A stretch of 5,118 nucleotides of DNA, from contig JAMFRX010000594.1 of assembly GCA_026224995.1 (NCBI GenBank), positions 1-5,118 on the forward strand, read 5' to 3'. The DNA comes from Puia dinghuensis. GTDB taxonomy: Bacteria > Bacteroidota > Bacteroidia > Chitinophagales > Chitinophagaceae. Below are positions 1 through 5,118 of the stretch, piece after piece (the stretch's first letter is position 1; every line of letters starts with the position of its first letter). Below the pieces are notes generated by a model. That model did no database searches. It was not told where the DNA came from and saw only the letters and a program-made list of their open reading frames with translations. Position numbers and translations under genes: made by a program.

Positions 1-1310
1 AGGTCAGTACCCGCGGGCTGGTTGAAGCCCCGGTTATCCCAGAGCCGGCAATCAGCGAAGAGAAGAACCCTGTCAACGGCCTGCTTTTTCCGCAACAGAT
101 CCTGCAGCACGAGATACGCGTTGATGCCATAGCCGGCTTCGCCTTCGTGTGTGCGGAATTCATCCGTTGCCAGCAGGATAGGCGGTGCCGGCAGCTCCAG
201 CGGCCGCCAGGTATTGCCGACGATGCCCGTGATGAGCCGGTCGCCGCGGCTCTTCCATAACATGGCCAGCAGGGGGGCTACGTCGAAGCGTTGGGCGCCC
301 ACGGAGCCCTGGACCGGGCGCTTCATGCTGTTGCTGACATCCATGGCGATCACCGAGACCCCCTGGCTGCCGAAACCGGACCGCATCCAGGAGCCGTGAA
401 CCACTGCCTGTTCCAGCGCCTCGGACAGCATGCCTGCACCTCCCTGGTCCAGGCGGAGCAAAGTCCGGTATACTTCCAGCAGCCGGAGCGGAGAACTTCC
501 GCTGCGCCTGACGGCGGCGGCATTTCCCAGGTATTCGGCGGCCAGCTTCAGTACCTTGCCGCTGACCCCGGCACATAGCATCGGAGGCAGGTTGCCCAGC
601 AACGCCGTATAGCCGATGCGGAAGCTGGAGATGCCCTCCTTCCATTTATCCCGCAGCGCGACCTGCCGCTGTTCGGCGCTGTCGTAATGTTGCTTGTACA
701 AGGCATGCCATTCCTGTTCCCAGGTAGCGCGTACGGGAAGCTGGTCCCGCATGATACGGGCAAACAGGGTCTTTTTCATCCGGTCCGCGGCCCTGGGACG
801 CAGTAGCCGCAAGGCCTCGCCCAGGCCGGCCTGTAATTTGCCGCTGCTGCGGCTATACTGATATTCATCCAGCTGGTTCAACAAGCCATTCAGATGCTTC
901 CGGACGGCACGACCCGGCTTCTGCCCGGAACCGGCAGCACGGGAATAATGCTCCAGCCATAGCGGGATATCCATGGGCTGGCGGACGACACGGGCTACCA
1001 GGAGACCCGTCGCCTCTTCGTTGCCGGAAAAAGCAGCCAGCTCCGCCGTCAGCAGAAAGGCCAGGTCGCGGAAATCCAGCTCCTCTCCCAGGTAGATCGC
1101 CAGCTTGGCCACGAGCTCCGGGTCATTCTGCCGGATCTCCTTACGGATGGCCAGCAGCTCTTCGGCTACCATTCCGGCAGGCGATACGAGAGCAGGCCCT
1201 GACAGCAAGGCCCTGAACAGGCCTCCTTGCGGGTCATTCAGGCCAGATCTGACATAAGCATACTGGGCGTCGGCGGGTTGTTTCCCCTTTTGACTGAAAT
1301 AAAATCGCAT
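1..1310 (-). CDS. TROVE-domain (Ro60/Rsr-like) RNA-binding protein with vWA domain, 3' end outside window
   Basis: The reading frame is open from ATG at 1310 to the left edge (436 codons, no stop). Family knowledge: TROVE proteins form a ring of helical HEAT-like repeats closed by a vWA fold, bind Y RNAs on the outside and single-stranded ends of misfolded RNAs in the central hole, and in bacteria assist RNA maturation or decay. Seen here: a helical N-terminal part (about residues 15-310) containing DPELVAKLAIYLGEELDF (63-80) and IGYTALLGNLPPML (232-245), the latter resembling the TALLRNL segment of Ro60. A vWA domain starts near residue 318 with the MIDAS motif DVSNS (324-328). The later MIDAS aspartate is probably D420 in LLFADCRLW. 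Bacterial relatives are roughly 500-540 residues by recollection, so about 80-100 residues are missing outside the window. The start is fixed by a perfect Shine-Dalgarno sequence 6 nt upstream. The Thr expected at the second MIDAS position is not evident (GYGIN, 393-397). The family call is firm; the cellular role is inferred. Confidence 0.93.
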   Translation of the reverse strand, partial: MRFYFSQKGKQPADAQYAYVRSGLNDPQGGLFRALLSGPALVSPAGMVAEELLAIRKEIRQNDPELVAKLAIYLGEELDFRDLAFLLTAELAAFSGNEEATGLLVARVVRQPMDIPLWLEHYSRAAGSGQKPGRAVRKHLNGLLNQLDEYQYSRSSGKLQAGLGEALRLLRPRAADRMKKTLFARIMRDQLPVRATWEQEWHALYKQHYDSAEQRQVALRDKWKEGISSFRIGYTALLGNLPPMLCAGVSGKVLKLAAEYLGNAAAVRRSGSSPLRLLEVYRTLLRLDQGGAGMLSEALEQAVVHGSWMRSGFGSQGVSVIAMDVSNSMKRPVQGSVGAQRFDVAPLLAMLWKSRGDRLITGIVGNTWRPLELPAPPILLATDEFRTHEGEAGYGINAYLVLQDLLRKKQAVDRVLLFADCRLWDNRGFNQPAGTD

Positions 1311-1315
1311 GGTAT

Positions 1316-1323
1316 ACCTCCTT
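1316..1323 (-). promoter_or_regulatory. Perfect Shine-Dalgarno site of the TROVE gene
   Basis: On the minus strand AAGGAGGT lies with 6 nt between its last GG and the ATG at 1310, an ideal match and spacing to the 16S rRNA 3' end. This decides the start codon. It is unusual because most Bacteroidota genes, including the two rightward genes here, lack such a site; in this phylum the anti-Shine-Dalgarno tail is known to be sequestered on the ribosome. The site directly follows a terminator hairpin. Confidence 0.85.
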
Positions 1324-1331
1324 TTTCAACG

Positions 1332-1360
1332 AAAAAGCCCCGCAAATTTGCGGGGCTTTT
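1332..1360 (-). terminator. Strong intrinsic terminator in the leader of the TROVE gene
   Basis: Positions 1333-1360 are a perfect 28-bp palindrome with GC-rich arms GCCCCGC (1337-1343) and GCGGGGC (1350-1356), an AAATTT centre and flanking A4/T4. Read leftward (minus strand) the stem is followed by TTTTT (1336-1332), the form of a Rho-independent terminator. It can also work rightward, but nothing on the plus strand upstream needs terminating. It sits between the candidate promoter at 1500-1533 and the start codon at 1310, so it would end most transcripts before the coding region unless it is bypassed. Confidence 0.85.
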
Positions 1361-1401
1361 ATATGCTGGATGTTTTTTATCAACTCATTACAGCACTCTT
1401 T

Positions 1402-1408
1402 GCCCCGC
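1402..1408 (-). promoter_or_regulatory. Possible antiterminator arm
   Basis: On the minus strand GCGGGGC occurs at 1408-1402. It is identical to the 3' arm of the terminator (1343-1337) and fully complementary to the terminator's 5' arm (1356-1350). It could therefore pair with the 5' arm and prevent terminator formation, the usual design of a transcription attenuator. It lies unpaired between two predicted helices of the leader, so it would be free to switch. This is inferred from complementarity only. Confidence 0.4.
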
Positions 1409-1499
1409 GTATACGCATACCTTAATCGGGTTATACCCGATGGACATTTGCGTATATGAAGTTTGTCGTAGCATTACAGTGCGTTTTCTTTGAACTGCA

Positions 1500-1533
1500 C
1501 AAAAGTAAAAATTCTTTTCACTTTTCCGCCAAA
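1500..1533 (-). promoter_or_regulatory. Bacteroidota-type promoter of the TROVE gene leader
   Basis: On the minus strand TACTTTTG (1507-1500) matches the Bacteroidota -7 consensus TAnnTTTG exactly. TTTG (1533-1530) lies 22 nt further upstream, within the spacing reported for the -33 element in this phylum (about 17-23 nt). Transcription would begin about 1492-1495, giving a leader of about 184 nt before the ATG at 1310. No other exact TAnnTTTG was noticed on this strand of the intergenic region. Confidence 0.6.
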
Positions 1534-1955
1534 AATGGGCTTAAATATTTTTTTGAGCCTTCGGAAAACCACAAAACAGTAGCGTAAAACCACTCGATTT
1601 TTCTTTTTTTAAGGTAAGTTCCCTAGTGTAAATACTAGTCAGGCATTACACATCTATGCATATTTACGACACACTTGTTCTGCTTGTTGTGAACACGCTG
1701 GTGTCGAAAACGGTTGTCCTATTTCAGCGGTCCGAACCATAATAAGCGCAATGTTCACGGTTCTCACGACTATGTACATTTGAATTTTATATTTAGCTTG
1801 CTCCTATCCTTCCGATTCTCCCTATGTACACAGAGTAAGCAGATATTACCAAACCATAAATTGACATGAAACCTTTGCTACCTATTTTTAACGGCAAGCC
1901 GCCGCGCTTAGCTCATAGCCTCTTCTATAGAGCCCTTCCACCTCCCCCTTATTAC
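1534..1955. other. Intergenic region without recognisable gene
   Basis: No reading frame here looks coding on either strand. The stretch 1500-1620 is AT-rich with A and T runs. Small elements seen are an inverted repeat CGACAC/GTGTCG (1667-1672 / 1701-1706) enclosing GTTC/GAAC, a CTAGT/ACTAG repeat (1623-1638), and a 9-nt direct repeat CTATGTACA (1770-1778 and 1822-1830). These are short enough to arise by chance. The region separates two divergent transcription units and presumably carries their upstream control sites, but no operator was identified. Confidence 0.5.
1861..1890 (+). promoter_or_regulatory. Weak candidate promoter for the two rightward genes
   Basis: TTG (1861-1863) is followed after 19 nt by TATTTTTA (1883-1890), which fits TAnnTTTG except for the final base. 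Initiation near 1896 would give a 5' UTR of about 230 nt containing the hairpin cluster at 1956-2105. The match is imperfect and other start points are possible. Confidence 0.28.
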
Positions 1956-2105
1956 GGATCTCGGATGTTGGTCTGATCCCGGCCCGCGCCGGTCGACCCG
2001 CCTGAATTATAGGGCATTGCCTTGCCAGGCTCTTAGCTGACAGCCTGCATAGGAATGAATTGTCCTGTCCATAACCGGCAAAATATTGCCGCCTGACATT
2101 CCTAT
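1956..2105 (+). repeat. Cluster of inverted repeats (possible structured 5' UTR)
   Basis: Consecutive small stem-loops can be drawn: GGATC/GATCC (1956-1960 / 1975-1979), CCGGC/GCCGG (1979-1983 / 1988-1992; it shares base 1979 with the previous stem), and CAGGCT/AGCCTG (2026-2031 / 2042-2047). The last is a nested pair in which ATAGGAATG/CATTCCTAT (2049-2057 / 2097-2105) encloses CGGCAA/TTGCCG (2076-2081 / 2086-2091). The 9-bp outer arm pair is the strongest and ends 19 nt before the start codon of the next gene. The block is more GC-rich than the DNA to its left: 1981-2040 is about 63% GC by hand count, against about 40% at 1801-1860. It could be a folded leader RNA, a protein-binding region or a degraded relic; no known RNA family was recognised. 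Confidence 0.4.
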
Positions 2106-2124
2106 TGCCGATACAAAAAAATAA

Positions 2125-3462
2125 ATGAAACAAACACTAATTATCGCGCTCTGCGTGACCTGTCTAAACTGCTTTTCGCAAACTGGACCAAAACCCGGAA
2201 CATATGTGATTACGGCCGATAGCGTCAAACTGACAAGCTGTGATTCTGCAGAGTTGATCATCGAGAATCACACGCAGAGTATACCCGGCTTCCTTTTTAA
2301 TACCGGCAAGGGACGTACCGTTTTCAAACGTGGCGCGGTAAAATTGAGCGATAGCATGTACCTTATTGGAGCCGATACCTTAAAACTGGCAACCAACTCA
2401 TGGCTACAAGGCGGCAATTCATTCGGCACTACGGGCATATTCGGCACCCTGGACAACAGCAATATTGACATTTACACAGACAATATTCAGCGAGGCCAAT
2501 GGACTGCTGCAGGCAACTTTTTGTTAAACAACAAAATGGGTATCGGAACGACCGCGCCACAAGAACCTTTACATATAAAAACCGATAGTTTTGATCAGGG
2601 ACTGTTGATTGAAGGCACCTCTCCAACTATCTATGCCACCGCCGATTATAAGAACGATGTAGCGAGCCTGGCTCAAACCGGGCTTACTGGAAGTAATTTC
2701 ACTTTTGGAATATTTGGCCCGGATCAGGCGGTTTTTAACAGCAACGGAAAAGGCGGCCTTTGCCTGACGGCATATAGCTCCGGCGGAATTATTGATTTCT
2801 CTGTGGGTACTACGGACCCTTCGGGCAGGGCTATGAGGATTGATTCAACAAGAAATATTTTGATCGGAGGTCCCATTGCAGATAACGGCAACGCATTGCA
2901 GGTTAGTGGAACAGGCTATTTCAGCACGGGTCTTGCAATAGGCGTGAACAGCCCCACTGCCCAGCTCCATACCACCGGCTCCGTCCGCTTCGCCGGCCTT
3001 ACCAACGACAATACTCAAACCCAGGTGCTGGTCAGCGATGGCAGCGGCAATATCTACTATCGCAACGCCTCCACCCTCTCGGCCAACGACCTTATCCGAT
3101 CCTCCCTTGCCGTCAACGGCCCCATCACGGCCCAAAAGCTCACCCTGTCAACTAAAGACTGGCCCGACTATGTATTCGACAGCACATACCATCTTCCATC
3201 GCTTGCCGACGTGGATGCCTATATCCGCAAGGAGCACCATTTGCCGGGCATCCCCGCCGCCGCCGCTGTGGAAAAGGACGGCCTCGATGTCGGCGCCAGC
3301 CAGGCCTTGCTGATGAAAAAGATCGAAGAGCTCACACTATACAATATCGATCAGGAAAAGAGAATCGCCGGACAGTCCGCGAAGCTTGAAGCCCAGGACA
3401 AAGCGCTCTCCGCCTTACAGGCGAAGGTAGAACAGCTTAAGGAATTGATCAAAAACAGATAG
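2125..3462 (+). CDS. Secreted tail-fibre-like protein with C-terminal coiled coil
   Basis: This 445-residue protein has an N-terminal signal peptide (about residues 1-19, ending CFSQ; no good lipobox). The middle contains repeats typical of Bacteroidota tail-fibre-like surface proteins: the phrase IGTTAPQEPLHI (140-151) and a second version AIGVNSPTAQLHTTGSVRF (271-289). The C-terminal module begins at WPDYVFDSTYHLPSL (346-360), continues with HHLPGIP and ends in a coiled coil (about 397-443, KKIEELTLY and following heptads). This tail is widespread in Bacteroidota and resembles phage tail-fibre or intramolecular-chaperone endings, suggesting a trimeric fibrous exported protein; its function is unknown. 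The ATG follows an A-rich stretch and has no Shine-Dalgarno site, as usual in this phylum. The DNA before about 2935 is around 38-48% GC in the 60-nt samples counted, and mostly 60-73% after it. It is probably co-transcribed with the next gene, 7 nt downstream. Confidence 0.85.
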   Translation: MKQTLIIALCVTCLNCFSQTGPKPGTYVITADSVKLTSCDSAELIIENHTQSIPGFLFNTGKGRTVFKRGAVKLSDSMYLIGADTLKLATNSWLQGGNSFGTTGIFGTLDNSNIDIYTDNIQRGQWTAAGNFLLNNKMGIGTTAPQEPLHIKTDSFDQGLLIEGTSPTIYATADYKNDVASLAQTGLTGSNFTFGIFGPDQAVFNSNGKGGLCLTAYSSGGIIDFSVGTTDPSGRAMRIDSTRNILIGGPIADNGNALQVSGTGYFSTGLAIGVNSPTAQLHTTGSVRFAGLTNDNTQTQVLVSDGSGNIYYRNASTLSANDLIRSSLAVNGPITAQKLTLSTKDWPDYVFDSTYHLPSLADVDAYIRKEHHLPGIPAAAAVEKDGLDVGASQALLMKKIEELTLYNIDQEKRIAGQSAKLEAQDKALSALQAKVEQLKELIKNR

Positions 3463-3469
3463 CCTGATC

Positions 3470-5118
3470 TTGAAAAAACAATTCGCCATACTGTTAATCG
3501 CGCTCGCGGGCACCATCGCCGTGTCTGCGCAGGTGCCATCGCAGGTGTCGCCCTTATCCAGCTATCAGCACAAGCTGGCGGCTAGCAAGGATTCCGCGCT
3601 TTCCACTACCGGCCATTATGTCCAGCCGGGCAAGACGAAGGCTTCGTCCAAAAAAGACACCTTGGCTCCTGCCGGCAGGGTCTCCCCCCGCCTGGCCAAA
3701 GTCGATAGCCTTTCCCGACCGGACCCACAAAAATTTGCCGCCTCACTGGACCATGGTTCCTGCAAGGGCGTTGTTTTCATCCCACTACCGGCAGACTCCA
3801 GCAACGCTCCGGCCCCGAAGGCTCCGCCCACGGCCCGTCCAGTTCCCGCGGCTCCGCCCCACGTGCCCTTCCTACAAGTTCACGGCAATGTGCTATACAA
3901 TCTGAATTACTATTCCCTGCTCGATACCCCCTATAACGAACAAAACATCTATCAGCATACGATCCAAACCTGGCTGGATGTGCTGGTCAAGGGCCAATAT
4001 CCTTTCCGCATCTTCCTCACCAATCACTTTAGCAACTCCCCGCTGTTCCGCAATTATTCTGACCTGGGCTTCTCTTACAATAACAATGCATTCAATCAGC
4101 TCGTGAGAGACGAGCTACGGCGTGCCTACCTCCAGTCGCTTCCCTCTCAGAAGCTCATAGACAGCTTGCAGCGCGTCCTCAACAATGACTTGCAGAAGAT
4201 CAAGGGACTCTCCCAGTGGGAGAAAAACCCTGCCGTCCTGCAGCATCAGGTGGAGGCGCGGGAATCGAACATAACCCCGAAGCACCCCGGCGCCGACTCG
4301 GTGCTTAAGCTGGACACGCCCGGCGAAAAAGATGATCTGGACTCGATTTATGCGATCACACAAAAAAAAGCGGATTCCATTCATGCGGAGATCGCGCACC
4401 TCCAGCAAGCGCTGGTAACGGCGCATGCGCGGTCGAGCACGGAAGTGTCCGGCTCGCTCGCCGATATCCAGGCCCTCAACAACCCCGCCGATGTACAGAA
4501 GAAAATGTCCAGCTTAGGCGTCGCCGACACTGCCTTGCCCAAAGGCTACAAAACGCTGATGGCGGTCAAATCCTTTAACCTCGGCCGAACCGTCGTCAAC
4601 TACTCCGAGCTGTCGGCCAAGAACATCTCCGTCAATGGAGTGCAGGCAGAATACAACCCTTCCTACTATTATGCTTTCGCCTCCGGCGCCATCGATTACC
4701 GGTTCCGGGATTTCCTCCTGCAACAGCCTAATGCACCCAGTCAATACCTGAATATCTTTCGGTTCGGTAAGAACCTCAAAGCCGGGAACAGCGTCGTCCT
4801 CACTTATTTCATGGGCCGTCGTCAGCTCTACAATACTTCCACGAGCGATACCTCCACCGCCCAGGCGCCATCTTCTTCCTTGATGGGGCTTACCTTAGAA
4901 GGCAACTATCATCTCACGAAGAATATCCTGTTTACCGGAGAGCTCGCCAAATCGTCTTCTCCGGCCTATACCAGCGATTCGGCTAAGAGCACCAGCCAGG
5001 GGCCGGGGCTTTTTAGCCTGGGGGATCGGAGCAACGAGGCCTGGTCGATAAAAGGGAATGCTTTCTTTCCCGAAACGCAGACCAGGGTCAAAGCGGCCTT
5101 CAAGCACCTGGCCGTCGG
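3470..5118 (+). CDS. Large exported, probably outer-membrane-associated protein of unknown function, 3' end outside window
   Basis: The frame is open from TTG at 3470 to the right edge (549 codons, no stop). TTG is chosen because the peptide it starts, MKKQFAILLIALAGTIAVSAQ, is a textbook signal peptide; the first in-frame ATG is only near 4505. After the signal come a Ser/Lys-rich stretch (about 38-90) and a Pro/Ala-rich linker (about 104-133). A conserved-looking segment with TPYNEQNIYQHTIQTWLDV (153-171) and SNSPLFRNYSDLGF (188-201) follows, then a helical, probably coiled-coil part (about 210-345). Finally there are alternating aromatic/polar strands such as YNPSYYYAFASGAIDYRF (395-412), of the kind seen in outer-membrane beta-barrels. 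Similar long proteins next to tail-fibre-like genes are recalled from Chitinophagaceae, but no function is known to me. It lies 7 nt after the preceding stop, so the two form an operon. The barrel idea is inference; the gene call is firm. Confidence 0.8.
   Translation, partial: MKKQFAILLIALAGTIAVSAQVPSQVSPLSSYQHKLAASKDSALSTTGHYVQPGKTKASSKKDTLAPAGRVSPRLAKVDSLSRPDPQKFAASLDHGSCKGVVFIPLPADSSNAPAPKAPPTARPVPAAPPHVPFLQVHGNVLYNLNYYSLLDTPYNEQNIYQHTIQTWLDVLVKGQYPFRIFLTNHFSNSPLFRNYSDLGFSYNNNAFNQLVRDELRRAYLQSLPSQKLIDSLQRVLNNDLQKIKGLSQWEKNPAVLQHQVEARESNITPKHPGADSVLKLDTPGEKDDLDSIYAITQKKADSIHAEIAHLQQALVTAHARSSTEVSGSLADIQALNNPADVQKKMSSLGVADTALPKGYKTLMAVKSFNLGRTVVNYSELSAKNISVNGVQAEYNPSYYYAFASGAIDYRFRDFLLQQPNAPSQYLNIFRFGKNLKAGNSVVLTYFMGRRQLYNTSTSDTSTAQAPSSSLMGLTLEGNYHLTKNILFTGELAKSSSPAYTSDSAKSTSQGPGLFSLGDRSNEAWSIKGNAFFPETQTRVKAAFKHLAV

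Larger units (their letters stand above)
1332..1494 (-). ncRNA. Candidate structured small RNA or attenuator leader upstream of the TROVE gene (Y-like RNA candidate)
   Basis: A transcript starting about 1492-1495 from the promoter at 1500-1533 and stopping at the terminator would be about 160 nt. Its minus-strand sequence folds well by eye. A hairpin with 7-bp arms ATCGGGT/ACCCGAT (1441-1435 / 1431-1425) and an ATA loop is enclosed by an 8-bp helix TATACGCA/TGCGTATA (1456-1449 / 1417-1410). An outer helix ACGCACT/AGTGC-GT (1484-1478 / 1397-1390) has one bulged T at 1392. A closing stem with a bulge is also how Ro-binding Y RNA stems look, and Y RNA genes often lie next to bacterial Ro genes (known, for example, in Deinococcus). 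However, no tRNA-like T-arm and no conserved Y RNA sequence was recognised. Alternatively this is only a 5' leader controlling the gene by termination. Existence of a structured leader is fairly likely; its identity as a Y RNA is a hypothesis. Confidence 0.5.

Noticed and set aside
160..763. Minus-strand open frames at 160-645 and 548-763 in a second frame
   Set aside because: They are out-of-frame shadows of the TROVE gene, whose own frame is open across the whole interval and carries recognisable motifs.
1227..1493. Plus-strand open frame of 88 codons antisense to the TROVE gene start and leader
   Set aside because: It crosses the terminator palindrome and Shine-Dalgarno region of the opposite strand and shows no protein-like features.
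1729..1735. GGTCCGA on the plus strand, identical to part of the vertebrate Y RNA Ro-binding stem
   Set aside because: It is only 7 nt, no complementary 3' strand with the expected bulge was found nearby, and no promoter or terminator frames it on that strand.
1770..1830. Direct repeat CTATGTACA as a possible operator pair
   Set aside because: Two 9-nt copies 52 nt apart, with no link to a promoter, are weak evidence for a regulatory site.
1888..2133. Minus-strand open frame of 81 codons in the intergenic region
   Set aside because: Its composition looks random, it overlaps the start of the well-supported gene at 2125 and resembles no family I know. The inverted repeats explain part of its sequence better.
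3820..3859. Repeated GGCTCCGCCC at 3820-3829 and 3850-3859
   Set aside because: It lies in coding sequence for a Pro/Ala-rich linker, so the repeat follows from low-complexity protein sequence.

Overview
The window looks like chromosomal DNA of a Bacteroidota bacterium, probably a Chitinophagaceae-type soil or environmental member. This is inferred from a secreted protein with the C-terminal tail-fibre-like module common in that phylum, a TAnnTTTG-type promoter, A-rich start regions without Shine-Dalgarno sites for the rightward genes, and signal peptides ending in SAQ or FSQ. No rRNA, intact mobile element, CRISPR array or tRNA is visible.

Layout. (1) Positions 1-1310, minus strand: the first 436 codons of a TROVE-domain protein, a bacterial homologue of the Ro60/Rsr RNA-binding ring protein. 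It has a C-terminal von Willebrand factor A fold and is cut by the left edge of the window. (2) Positions about 1311-1533, minus strand: an elaborate leader in front of that gene. It contains a well-matched Bacteroidota promoter, a foldable stretch of about 160 nt, a perfect 28-bp intrinsic-terminator palindrome, an upstream copy of one terminator arm that could act as an antiterminator, and a perfect Shine-Dalgarno sequence. The terminated RNA is a candidate Ro-associated (Y-like) small RNA, a transcription attenuator, or both. (3) Positions about 1534-2124: a divergent intergenic region with no convincing gene. Its right part (1956-2105) holds a run of small inverted repeats that would lie in the 5' UTR of the next gene. 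(4) Positions 2125-3462, plus strand: a secreted, tail-fibre-like, coiled-coil-ended protein with a sharp internal change in base composition. (5) Positions 3470-5118, plus strand: the start of a large exported protein, probably outer-membrane-associated. It begins with TTG 7 nt after the previous stop and runs off the right edge.

How they fit together. The two rightward genes are almost certainly co-transcribed and encode surface or envelope proteins of poorly known function. The leftward gene is divergent and functionally separate. Its product belongs to a family that binds Y RNAs and misfolded or structured RNAs and can partner with nucleases. The most interesting part of the window is the leader of this gene: a probable RNA element terminates about 20 nt before the start codon of an RNA-binding protein gene. 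That arrangement suggests either a cognate RNA encoded with its protein or autoregulation through the leader. Both terminal genes lack a stop inside the window, so their full domain content cannot be judged.
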